From contig PERU01000030.1 in the NCBI GenBank assembly GCA_002928965.1, positions 1-42,910 on the forward strand: a stretch of 42,910 nucleotides of DNA, given 5' to 3'. The DNA comes from Methylomonas sp. Its GTDB lineage: Bacteria; Pseudomonadota; Gammaproteobacteria; Methylococcales; Methylomonadaceae. Below the pieces are notes generated by a model, which worked only from the letters and a program-made list of their open reading frames with translations, searched no databases and was not told where the DNA came from. A program made the position numbers and the translations under genes. This document shows, piece after piece, positions 26,980-34,278 of this stretch. The number at the start of each line of letters is the position of its first letter. The first letter of the stretch is position 1.

Positions 26980-27014
26980 TGAAATTATATTTCACATATT
27001 GAAGCATAGATTCA
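26980..27014. promoter_or_regulatory. Tandem TGAA-N7-TTCA activator sites
   Basis: Two 15-bp dyads with identical arms and spacing: TGAAATTATATTTCA (26980-26994) and TGAAGCATAGATTCA (27000-27014). Their start points are exactly 20 bp apart, close to two helical turns, and they end about 65 bp upstream of the sigma-54 promoter. This is the expected geometry for an upstream activating sequence bound by the adjacent Fis-type activator. They also lie 16-50 bp upstream of the activator's own start, so autoregulation is possible. Confidence 0.65.
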
Positions 27015-27078
27015 CTTCACTACCCACTTGGTTTTTATAAGCCTCTGATTTTTATAGACTATGGCCATTACAAAATGT

Positions 27079-27094
27079 TGGCCCATGGATTGCT
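27079..27094 (+). promoter_or_regulatory. Sigma-54 (-24/-12) promoter
   Basis: TGGCCC-ATGGA-TTGCT matches the sigma-54 consensus TGGCAC-N5-TTGCW at every conserved position except one (C for A). GG and GC have the required spacing. It lies 88 bp upstream of the DUF938 gene start, which predicts transcription from about 27104-27106. Confidence 0.8.
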
Positions 27095-27106
27095 CACAGA
27101 CTTATG

Positions 27107-27128
27107 AAAACCGCCAAATGCGGCTTTT
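27107..27128 (+). other. Leader hairpin at predicted mRNA 5' end
   Basis: AAAACCGC-CAAAT-GCGGCTTTT: a 4-bp GC stem extended by A-T pairs with one bulged C. It starts at or within a few bases of the predicted sigma-54 transcription start, so it could stabilise the 5' end or act as a weak attenuator. Small, so low weight. Confidence 0.35.
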
Positions 27129-27181
27129 ACCGCCAGCGACTGACACTGGCTTAACGATAATAATCTTTCGAGGAGACCATC

Positions 27182-27838
27182 ATGAGTGACAACAAACCGC
27201 CATTGAACCCGCACCCGCTGAGCGAATACGTAGCCTGGGCTGGCAATCGCAACCGCGAACCGATCTTAGGCGTGTTAAAAGAAAAACTCCCCAAAGACCA
27301 AGGCCGGGTGCTGGAAATGGCTAGCGGCAGCGGTATGCATATCAATTTTTTTGCGCCGCATTTTGATCACTTACACTTTCATCCGACCGATAAAGATCAG
27401 GAAGTATTCGATAACATTAAAAAATTAACCGGCGACCATGGCAACGACAACATCGCCGACCCAGTACATCTGGATTTAACCGATCCCGACACCTGGTTCA
27501 ACCCCGGCGACAAAGGCAGCTTCGACGCCATTTTCTGTATCAATATATTCCAGGTCGCGCCGATTTCGATAGCAGACGGCATGATGGAATGTGCGTCGCA
27601 TCTGCTGAACGACACGGGCATTTTGTTGATTTACGGCCCGTTCAAAGTTGAAGGCGGTTTTACTACCGACTCCAATGCCGAATTCCACAGCACCCTGTCC
27701 TCTTACGAGGTGCCGGAATGGGGCTTGAAAGACGTCGCCGATTTACGAAAAGCCGCTGAAAAGCATGGTATGGAATTGAAAGAACAAATCGACATGCCTG
27801 CGAATAATTTCTCGCTGATTTTTGGCAGAAAAGCCTAA
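27182..27838 (+). CDS. DUF938 methyltransferase-like protein
   Basis: 218-residue member of the DUF938 (UPF0585/METTL26-like) family, with a class I SAM-methyltransferase fold. Typical segments: LNPHPLSEYVAWAGNRNREPILGVL, VLEMASGSGMHINFFAPHF (motif I), HFHPTDKD, FDAIFCINIFQVAPISIADGMMECASHLL and LLIYGPFKVEGGFTTDSNAEFHSTL. Methyl-transfer activity and substrate are not established for the family. GAGGAG is 6 nt upstream of the ATG. First gene of the sigma-54-dependent operon, with the SDR gene 10 bp downstream. Confidence 0.9.
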   Translation: MSDNKPPLNPHPLSEYVAWAGNRNREPILGVLKEKLPKDQGRVLEMASGSGMHINFFAPHFDHLHFHPTDKDQEVFDNIKKLTGDHGNDNIADPVHLDLTDPDTWFNPGDKGSFDAIFCINIFQVAPISIADGMMECASHLLNDTGILLIYGPFKVEGGFTTDSNAEFHSTLSSYEVPEWGLKDVADLRKAAEKHGMELKEQIDMPANNFSLIFGRKA

Positions 27839-27848
27839 GGAATATGCC

Positions 27849-28583
27849 ATGAGCGAAGTGCGTGCAGCCGTGGTAATGGGCGTGGGACCGCTGCGAGGAT
27901 TAGGTGCAGCGCTGGCAACACATTTTGCAGCACAAGGCCTGCACGTGTTTATTGCCGGTCGCAGTGCCAGCAAACTTAGCGTGGTTGCCGACCAAATCAT
28001 CCAGACGGGTGGTAAAGTCACCGCAGTGGTGGCCGATGCCAGCCTTGATCAGGATGTCGAGCGGCTGTTTGCTTCGCTACGCGAAACAGCGTATTCGCTG
28101 AGTATTGCTGTTTACAATGTAGACAGCAATATTTCGGCACCCCTTTTAGAAACCGACAGTGAACTGTTTACCCGCTTGTGGCGACAAAACTGTTACGGGG
28201 CGTTTTTGTTTGGGCAACAAGCCCTGACAATCATGCAGAAACAAAAGTCCGGCACCCTGATTTTTACCGGGGCTACAGCCTCAATGCGGGCCAGACCGCC
28301 GTTCACCGCGTTTGCCACCGCCAAAGCAGGCTTACGGGCTTTGGCACAAGGCATGGCGCGCGAATTCGGTCCGCAGGGTGTGCACGTCGTACATACCATT
28401 ATCGATGGTGTGATTGACGGAGAACGGGCTCGAAACCAATTTGCGAACTTCGTGGCTGCGAAAGGCGATGACGGCTTGCTGCAGTTGGAGGCCATTGCCC
28501 AAACCTATTGGGCGGTGCACCAGCAACATCCCAGCGCCTGGACCCATGAACTGGACTTAAGACCTTTTAAAGAGCCTTTTTGA
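27849..28583 (+). CDS. SDR-family protein lacking the catalytic Tyr
   Basis: 244 residues from the ATG with an AAGGAAT just upstream. Rossmann-fold short-chain dehydrogenase-like protein: the coenzyme loop is altered to GVGPLRGLGAALA, with FIAGRSASKL and VVADASLDQDVERLF following. At the active site, IFTGATAS precedes FTAFATAKAGLRALAQGMAREFGPQGVHVVHTIIDGVID, where Phe occupies the position of the catalytic Tyr of YxxxK while the Lys is kept. This matches the SDR subgroup described with incomplete Gly motif and Phe for Tyr (cd05373/SDR_c10), so ordinary dehydrogenase chemistry is doubtful. Middle gene of the sigma-54 operon. Confidence 0.9.
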   Translation: MSEVRAAVVMGVGPLRGLGAALATHFAAQGLHVFIAGRSASKLSVVADQIIQTGGKVTAVVADASLDQDVERLFASLRETAYSLSIAVYNVDSNISAPLLETDSELFTRLWRQNCYGAFLFGQQALTIMQKQKSGTLIFTGATASMRARPPFTAFATAKAGLRALAQGMAREFGPQGVHVVHTIIDGVIDGERARNQFANFVAAKGDDGLLQLEAIAQTYWAVHQQHPSAWTHELDLRPFKEPF

Positions 28584-28627
28584 TACCTTAAATAGGCTAA
28601 AACTCAATAACTTGCAGAGATTGACTG

Positions 28628-28939
28628 ATGAAAATATTTTTATACGCGGAATTTCAAGTCGCTATTCCTTTCGATCAAATCGATTGGCAACCTATCAACG
28701 TCGAGATGAAAAAGTATCCGGGTTTGAAATCGAAAACCTGGTTAAGCGGGGTTAACAATAAAACCGTCGGCGGCTTTTATGAATTCGATTCGATCGAAAA
28801 TGCCCAAAACTATATCGACGGTTTGTTGCTGCCGTTTACCAAACAGGTCAACGGGAACCTATCGGTGAAATTATTTGACGGTGACATCACCCAAGACGCC
28901 AACATCGGTATGCTTTCACCCTTTTATTCTGCCGAATAA
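28628..28939 (+). CDS. YdhR-like monooxygenase-fold protein
   Basis: 103-residue ferredoxin-like alpha+beta-barrel protein resembling E. coli YdhR (PF08803): FLYAEFQVAIPF, PGLKSKTWLSGVNNKTVGGFYEFDSIENAQNYIDGLLLPF and VKLFDGDIT. YdhR proteins resemble cofactor-free monooxygenases of small aromatic or polyketide substrates and are dimers; the activity of this one is unknown. It lies 44 bp after the SDR gene on the same strand and is probably the third gene of the operon. A 14-bp palindrome follows the stop. Confidence 0.82.
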   Translation: MKIFLYAEFQVAIPFDQIDWQPINVEMKKYPGLKSKTWLSGVNNKTVGGFYEFDSIENAQNYIDGLLLPFTKQVNGNLSVKLFDGDITQDANIGMLSPFYSAE

Positions 28940-28953
28940 TGGTCTGTAGACCA
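28940..28953. other. Palindrome after the YdhR-like gene
   Basis: TGGTCT-GT-AGACCA immediately after the stop codon: 6-bp perfect arms, 2-nt centre, no following T tract. It could mark the transcript end or be a protein site; the evidence is weak. Confidence 0.35.
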
Positions 28954-29379
28954 CCACTTCACAAATGTTGGTTGATGCTAAAGGCGCTGCGGGAAGCATG
29001 ATTGAAGGTCCATGTGAAAAATTGCCCTGCATGGATTTGGCTATGAATATCATATAGCCGATAACAGTTTAACTCGCCAGTTCAATGCGTTAAGAATGTT
29101 AATGGCGGTTGGCTGGCGCTATGGATTTTTGCAGTTCACGATGCTTATATGTTTATGAAGTGGATCAGATTTGATATTGAAGGGCAGGGAAAGTCTTTAC
29201 TGGGTTCAGCGGGGTGCGCTGTTTGGCATATTGTCTTTCATGTATCGAATCATCCAATCGACCGGTAGTGTGAGCTTCGCCAGCAAACAGTGGGGTAAAT
29301 TTAATGCCGTCGTCTGACCTGGAATAGTCACATTGATTTTAGAAGGCCTGAAACCAATCTCAGGCTAGTTGCTCGCTGT
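28954..29379. other. Long intergenic region, no confident gene
   Basis: 426 bp between convergent units. On the minus strand a start-less open stretch of about 50 codons (roughly 29205-29358; contains KINVTIPGQTTALNLP and LPVDWMIRYMKDNMPNSAPR) ends before 29205. It may be the tail of a decayed gene, but I recognise no family and there is no start codon or ribosome-binding site. Confidence 0.35.
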
Positions 29380-30735
29380 TTACAGCCCTAACCGAAAGCC
29401 CACTGTGCCCGTGTAATTGTCAAAGTAAGCATGGCCAATTATGGTTTCGAAATTAACAAACGCTTGCCAACCATGCGGTAAAACAGCTACGACGCCAGCT
29501 CCCATTCGAAAAAAATCCCGATCAGGCCGGTCGGTTTGAATGGTAAATAGTGTTGGGTTAATCCGATTATCTTGAGCAAACTCCACTAATATCTCACGTT
29601 GTCCGTCGGCATATTCATGCGTCCAGTCTGCGTTGAGTTGGGGTATGAGCACGGCCCATTGTGTATTGAAGACAAATGAAGCCTGTGCGCCGACACTGGA
29701 TTGTACGGATGTCAGGCTATCCGGTAAAAATCGTAGCTCAAGGCCGGAATTACCTTGCTCGGTATAGCCATCAATATTTGCACGCCGATACCGAATCGCC
29801 GCGCGAGGACCAATCGTCAACCCACCGATGGCAACGTCGTAACCCGTCAGAAAATTACCTTCATATTGCGCAGCACCCGGGCTACCGGTTGTGGTGCCGC
29901 CGAAGTTGGTGTTATCTTCGCGGGCATATTGGCGTTGGCCGGTATTACTTCCTGTTTTATTGGCATACTGGAATGACATATCAGCAAAAAAACCTTGCCA
30001 GGGGGTGAGTGAAGCAAATACGGTCGGACCGAAGGAATCGGTTTGAAAACCGCCGCCACTGATTTGATCGCCATGCCAGTGTGAATAATTGAAAGCCAGC
30101 CCTGCAACCAACCAGTCCGTCAGTAGTGTATCGGCTCCCAGCGAAAAACCTTTCTGATTGGAAAAGTAGCCCTGTTCAAAAACCGTCTGCCGACGGTCCA
30201 ATTCCCGATAGTCGGCATTGAAGAACAGATTGATGGTTGGCGATAACGCCAGTTCTCCGTCATCACCCGACCCGCCACCACTCTTTTTATCTTTACTGGA
30301 TTGTTGCCTGCGCCTAGTTGCCAATTGATCGGCCTGCCCTAGTACCGACTGCCCTGCGCCAGCTGCAGAACCACTGGTAGCGCCACCGGGACCGCTACCC
30401 ACCGGAGGAGGCGGTGAGCCACCGCCTCCGGTAGGCAATCCAACGCACAAACCGGCCAACTGCGGGCCAAAATTAACCGGTTGCAAGGTAAGCGGATCAC
30501 GTGCCGAATTACCGACCAATTCCACACAATAGTCGCCGTTTGCGCCCTTTGATAGCAGACGTTGAAATTGTTGATCAACGGTCTGGGCTTGACTGACAGT
30601 ACAACAAGCGAATAAAAAACAGCCGCTCCAACCCAATCCGGTTTTGTTAATCCCGCTTTTAGAACGAATGTAGCCGGCAATTGAATGATGGTATTGAGTA
30701 GCTGGCTTGATTAATGTGGGTAGAGGGTAATACAC
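29380..30735 (-). CDS. Autotransporter-barrel outer-membrane protein with short passenger
   Basis: 451 residues. An unusually long N-terminus precedes a hydrophobic export segment (GLGWSGCFLFACCTVSQAQ, likely cleaved near residue 50). A short passenger follows (~50-165) with a Gly/Pro/Ser linker (GGGGSPPPPVGSGPGG) and a basic RRRQQSSKDKK stretch. Residues ~165-451 form a 12-strand-type autotransporter barrel with alternating aromatic/Gly patterns (FSLGADTLLTDWLVAGLAFNYSHWHG, FFADMSFQYANKTG, LTIGPRAAIRYRRANIDGYTE, FVNFETIIGHAYFDNYTGTVGFRLGL). The usual C-terminal Phe is replaced by Leu. The passenger is too small for a classical adhesin or protease; function unknown. Same strand as the methyltransferase gene 35 bp upstream. 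Confidence 0.82.
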   Translation of the reverse strand: MYYPLPTLIKPATQYHHSIAGYIRSKSGINKTGLGWSGCFLFACCTVSQAQTVDQQFQRLLSKGANGDYCVELVGNSARDPLTLQPVNFGPQLAGLCVGLPTGGGGSPPPPVGSGPGGATSGSAAGAGQSVLGQADQLATRRRQQSSKDKKSGGGSGDDGELALSPTINLFFNADYRELDRRQTVFEQGYFSNQKGFSLGADTLLTDWLVAGLAFNYSHWHGDQISGGGFQTDSFGPTVFASLTPWQGFFADMSFQYANKTGSNTGQRQYAREDNTNFGGTTTGSPGAAQYEGNFLTGYDVAIGGLTIGPRAAIRYRRANIDGYTEQGNSGLELRFLPDSLTSVQSSVGAQASFVFNTQWAVLIPQLNADWTHEYADGQREILVEFAQDNRINPTLFTIQTDRPDRDFFRMGAGVVAVLPHGWQAFVNFETIIGHAYFDNYTGTVGFRLGL

Positions 30736-30770
30736 AACAGTGAGATCTCAATGAACCATGATGTTGACCA

Positions 30771-31388
30771 CTATTTTATGGCCCTGATCAATTTAATCAT
30801 ATCGCTGCTGCCGGGATCGATCAAAACCTGCCGAAACTGACAAGCTTGAACGTTTTTGACGGTTTGCCGATTGATGTTGGCACCGACCAGTCTTACCACC
30901 AGTGGATTGAGCAGATTCATGAGCTTTGCCATTACCTTATTGGCACTTAATACGTGTTCCAGCATTATCAATTGACCACCGGGCTTCAATACCCGGTGGA
31001 TTTCCTTCAAGCCCTTGCGCGGATGCGCTACCGAGCAAAACACAAAACTAGCCACCACGGTATCGAAACTGTTGTCGGCAAAATACAGACGTTCCACATC
31101 CATCAGCTCCAGATGCACATCCAGCTGTTTGCGTTGTTGTTTACGCTTGGCTTGAGCCAGCATGTTGGGGCTAAAATCGATGCCGGTCATGCGGGCCTGC
31201 TCCGGGTAAAAACTGAAATTTTTACCCGTGCCAACCCCCACTTCCAGAATATGCTCCCCTTCTGTCAATCGCCAGAGTTTTTTACGTAAGCGACGAAAAA
31301 TCAACCCTTCCAGGAAGCCTTCCAGGCTATCAAACCAAGGCGCCAACCTGTCGTAGCGCTGGCGGATTTTATCGCTACCTACGTTCAT
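30771..31388 (-). CDS. Class I SAM-dependent methyltransferase
   Basis: 205-residue Methyltransf_11-type enzyme. Motif I is HILEVGVGTGKNFSFYP, followed by MTGIDFSPNMLAQAKRK, SFDTVVASFVFCSVAHPRKGLKEIHRVLKPGGQLIMLEHV and the C-terminal NINRQTVKNVQA. The general look is like UbiE and PmtA phospholipid N-methyltransferases and the METTL7 group, so a lipid or quinone-like substrate is plausible but not shown. It begins 2 bp after the Tim44-domain gene, so the two are one transcript. Confidence 0.87.
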   Translation of the reverse strand: MNVGSDKIRQRYDRLAPWFDSLEGFLEGLIFRRLRKKLWRLTEGEHILEVGVGTGKNFSFYPEQARMTGIDFSPNMLAQAKRKQQRKQLDVHLELMDVERLYFADNSFDTVVASFVFCSVAHPRKGLKEIHRVLKPGGQLIMLEHVLSANKVMAKLMNLLNPLVVRLVGANINRQTVKNVQACQFRQVLIDPGSSDMIKLIRAIK

Positions 31389-31390
31389 GC

Positions 31391-32350
31391 TTAAACTTCA
31401 AGCTGTTGAATACCGTCCAAAAACCATTTGGGTTGTTTGCTATTTACCGGCTTGGTGAAATGCCACACTTCACGCACTTGATCAGTGTCGCCGTCATCTT
31501 CACGCAGGATGGAATCAAACAGCACCACAGCTTCCAGATTGCTGCCCACTTCACGGACTTCCAGTAATTCCGAGCTGAGTTTCAAAACTTCGGTTTTGTT
31601 GCTGGTAGCAGTAGCACGTAACTGATCCTGAATTTCCGCAAAGACTTTGTCGGTGGTCAAGCCGCGAATCGCTGCCAAATCGGCATTGTCCCAAGCTGTT
31701 TGCAAATAACGATAGGCACTTTCTGCACCGGCTAAAAACGCTGATTGGTCAAAATCTGCTGGTACATCAAAAGCAGGTGCATTGAATGCAGTTGTATTTG
31801 CCGGGGCATTTTTGTTACCAAACAACAAATCGGTATTGAAACCGGACGAATTGGAACCGGAAGAAACCGGCGCACTGTTGTAATCTGTTGATCTGTCCGG
31901 CCCGGAGTAGGTACTTTTGCCATAAGCGGTATTCGCTGCAGGGTGCGGTTGACGCGCCTTGGATGCAAATAACTTGAACAGCACAAATGCCACTCCGGCA
32001 AACAGCAACATATCCATCATGTTTATGCCTTCAAACGCGCCGCCAAAAAACATCGAACCCAATAAGCCTCCCAATGCCAAGCCTCCCAGCATACCCATTA
32101 AGCCGCCACGACTAGCTAAACCTTGACGCGCTGTCTGATTTTGCGCTGCAGCTTGTTGCTGTTTGGCAGAACGGGCAGGTTGACTTGTAGGTCCGGGTGA
32201 GGTGGAGCGGTTATAAGGCGAACTGTAGCTGGGTTTGCTGCCAAATGAACTACCGCCGCCAAAACGTTTGGCTTGTGCTTCCTGCAGGCCGGCCATTAAC
32301 AGCGTCAGCGTCAGGAAAAGCGTTGCCAGGATACTGATTTTTCTATTCAT
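31391..32350 (-). CDS. Tim44-domain membrane-associated protein
   Basis: 319 residues. Signal peptide at ~1-27 (ILATLFLTLTLLMAGLQEAQA), then a Gly/Ser/Pro-rich low-complexity region (FGGGSSFGSKPSYSSPYNRS) and Gln-rich stretch, hydrophobic segments around residues 85-130 (GGLALGGLLGSMFFGG, MMDMLLFAGVAFVLFKLFA), a second low-complexity stretch, and a C-terminal Tim44-like domain (~190-319: FDQSAFLAGAESAYRYLQTAWDNADLAAIRGLTTDKVFAEI, ending in FTKPVNSKQPKWFLDGIQQLEV). Bacterial Tim44-like proteins have no settled role but may bind membranes or proteins at the envelope. Divergent from the metal-efflux operon with about 140 bp between. Confidence 0.9.
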   Translation of the reverse strand: MNRKISILATLFLTLTLLMAGLQEAQAKRFGGGSSFGSKPSYSSPYNRSTSPGPTSQPARSAKQQQAAAQNQTARQGLASRGGLMGMLGGLALGGLLGSMFFGGAFEGINMMDMLLFAGVAFVLFKLFASKARQPHPAANTAYGKSTYSGPDRSTDYNSAPVSSGSNSSGFNTDLLFGNKNAPANTTAFNAPAFDVPADFDQSAFLAGAESAYRYLQTAWDNADLAAIRGLTTDKVFAEIQDQLRATATSNKTEVLKLSSELLEVREVGSNLEAVVLFDSILREDDGDTDQVREVWHFTKPVNSKQPKWFLDGIQQLEV

Positions 32351-32489
32351 GGTGTGTTGCCTTTGGTTTTATAAAGTAATAGCAAATGTTAGGGCGCTAT
32401 GCAGTAATTCAAGTAGAATAGCCCTTTGCAAGACTATCGACAACTACGGCTTAACGTTTTAACTACCTAGAGACATTTCAAATCAAGTA

Positions 32490-32876
32490 ATGGTTGCATT
32501 TTTTCGTCAATTTTTAGTCGTGTTGTTAGTGTTGCTGCAATTTGCAGCGCCGCTAGTGCATGCGCACGTTGACGACCACAGCTTGGGGCATGGCTTACAT
32601 TTGCATGAGTTTGAAGGACTGCATTTCAAAGCCGATGCGATTGTCATGACCAGTCTTACGGTTCACGATGCTGCCCAGTCTGCCATCGTAGAAGTGGGCT
32701 CGGCCATCAAAATTCAGCAACCTTCCGATGGCATCGCGGATTTTGCGCTGATGAGTGAATTTGCCTTTTGGCCTACCCAGTTGCTTGTTGAGCAGATTAA
32801 CTTTTCACCGCAGCAACAACTATCGATCAGTGAACCCTTTCTCAGTCAAAATCTCTCCCGAGCACCACCTATCTGA
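32490..32876 (+). CDS. His-rich exported peptide, first gene of efflux operon
   Basis: 128 residues. The N-terminal hydrophobic stretch (FLVVLLVLLQFAAPLVHA) looks like a signal peptide cleaved near residue 25. The mature start HVDDHSLGHGLHLHEFEGLHF carries seven His within residues 24-45, a likely metal-binding segment. The rest is unrecognised. Genes for small His-rich periplasmic proteins commonly head metal RND-efflux operons, and the TolC-like gene follows 88 bp later on the same strand. A metal-buffering or metal-delivery role is inferred. Confidence 0.72.
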   Translation: MVAFFRQFLVVLLVLLQFAAPLVHAHVDDHSLGHGLHLHEFEGLHFKADAIVMTSLTVHDAAQSAIVEVGSAIKIQQPSDGIADFALMSEFAFWPTQLLVEQINFSPQQQLSISEPFLSQNLSRAPPI

Positions 32877-32882
32877 TACTTC

Positions 32883-32901
32883 AATCAGTTTTTAACTGAT
32901 T
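32883..32901 (+). other. Perfect hairpin between His-rich gene and efflux genes
   Basis: 8-bp perfect stem AATCAGTT/AACTGATT with a TTT loop, 6 bp after the His-rich gene stop. AT-rich and not followed by a T tract; possibly a weak attenuator or differential-stability element setting expression of the first gene apart from the pump genes. Confidence 0.45.
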
Positions 32902-32964
32902 TGCCGTTCGTTTGGGGCCGCTTTTTGTGGCTCGACTCTGTTTATCATTGTTTTGGAGTTCAAT

Positions 32965-34278
32965 ATGACAGCACTCCGTCATATTATTTGGCGCCTTTGG
33001 CTGATCAGTTGGCCAGCTAGTGCCTGTTTTGCGCAGGAATATTCCGCTCAACCGCTGGCGACTCCGCCGGCAGCCGACATCAAAACCGAGCAAAGCCTGC
33101 TGGTTGAGCATCTGGATCCGGTTGAAGTCGATCCTAATTTTAATCTGTCCCAATTATTAGAACAAACCCTGGAAAAATACCCTGATCGGCTGATCAATGA
33201 AGGGCTTGTTCAGGAAGCAGAAGCCTTGAAAACGCGTGGAGACAGTTGGCTGGCGGGTTCCACAGCTATCGCCCTGGACTATGCAGACGACAGAGTAGCC
33301 AGTAATAATGGTTCCAGGGAAGTGTCCGCCAATCTGGAATTTACGATATGGGATTGGGGGCAACGCAGTGCCGCACAAAACATGGCCGAACAAGCTCGAT
33401 TTTTCGCAGGCAAACAATCCAAAGCTGTCAGGCTTGAAGTATCCAGGCTACTGCGTGAATCCCTGTGGGATATAGCGTTAGCCGAAAGCCGTTTGCAACA
33501 AGCGCGTATCAATATGGATATTTCCCAGCAATTGTTCGCAAAAGTTCAACGCCGGGTAGAACTGGGCGATTTGCCACGCGCAGATTTGTTATTAGCTGAA
33601 AGTGATCATTTACAAAACCGGACAATACTCACCCAAGCGGAAGCGGAAGTCATGCACAGCCGCAAAAGCTATTCCAATCTGACCCGCACCACGCGAATAC
33701 CCGCGAACTATCAAGAGCCCCTAAGCACCCTTCAGGAGGTCAATCAGGATCACCCCTTGTTTGAAGCCATCAATGCTCTGGTAGCCAAAAAACAGGCGGC
33801 CATTGAGTGGGCCAAAACCTCGGATACCATCAACCAGCCCAAAGTCTATGTAGGCGGTAAAACCAGTCGCGATCAACGCAATTCCAGTGATGTACAGATC
33901 GCGAATGTTGGCGTGGTGATCCCGTTTGGACATAGCACCTACGATGCACCGGAAATTGCTCTGGCCAATCTTGAATACCAGCAGGTGTTAGCGCAACGCG
34001 AACATTTACAACGGCTTTTGGATAAAGGCCTGCATGAGGCGGAACACGCCCTGGAAGTTACCCAGGCAGAATTGAAGATTGCCAGACAACTAAAAAATAT
34101 CGCCGAACAACATTTGAAAATGATGGAAATCAGTTTTGAAGCCGGCGAAATAAATTTACTGGATTTGTTGAAAGTGCAGTCGCGCAGCCTGGAGGCTATT
34201 CGTAACGCCAAAGAGCAGGAGGTTAAATTACAGCGCAATATCGCTTTATACAATCAAGCCGTCGGGGTAATGCCATGA
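32965..34278 (+). CDS. TolC-family outer-membrane efflux protein
   Basis: 437 residues. Outer-membrane channel of a tripartite metal efflux pump. Signal peptide up to about residue 27 (WLISWPASACFAQ), then two outer-membrane-efflux-protein (OEP) repeats with long helices (EQARFFAGKQSKAVRLEVSRLLRESLWDIALAESRLQQARINMDISQQLFAKVQRRVELGDLPRADLLLAESD and, in the second repeat, ALEVTQAELKIARQLKNIAEQHLKMMEISFEAGEINLLDLLKVQSRSLEAIRNAKEQEVKLQRNIALYNQAVGV). GGAG lies 6 nt before the chosen ATG; a longer frame from a TTG has no such support. It overlaps the adaptor gene by ATGA. Confidence 0.92.
   Translation: MTALRHIIWRLWLISWPASACFAQEYSAQPLATPPAADIKTEQSLLVEHLDPVEVDPNFNLSQLLEQTLEKYPDRLINEGLVQEAEALKTRGDSWLAGSTAIALDYADDRVASNNGSREVSANLEFTIWDWGQRSAAQNMAEQARFFAGKQSKAVRLEVSRLLRESLWDIALAESRLQQARINMDISQQLFAKVQRRVELGDLPRADLLLAESDHLQNRTILTQAEAEVMHSRKSYSNLTRTTRIPANYQEPLSTLQEVNQDHPLFEAINALVAKKQAAIEWAKTSDTINQPKVYVGGKTSRDQRNSSDVQIANVGVVIPFGHSTYDAPEIALANLEYQQVLAQREHLQRLLDKGLHEAEHALEVTQAELKIARQLKNIAEQHLKMMEISFEAGEINLLDLLKVQSRSLEAIRNAKEQEVKLQRNIALYNQAVGVMP

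Noticed and set aside
29205-29358. Start-less minus-strand open stretch
   Set aside because: No start codon, ribosome-binding site or recognised family; listed only as a note in the intergenic entry.
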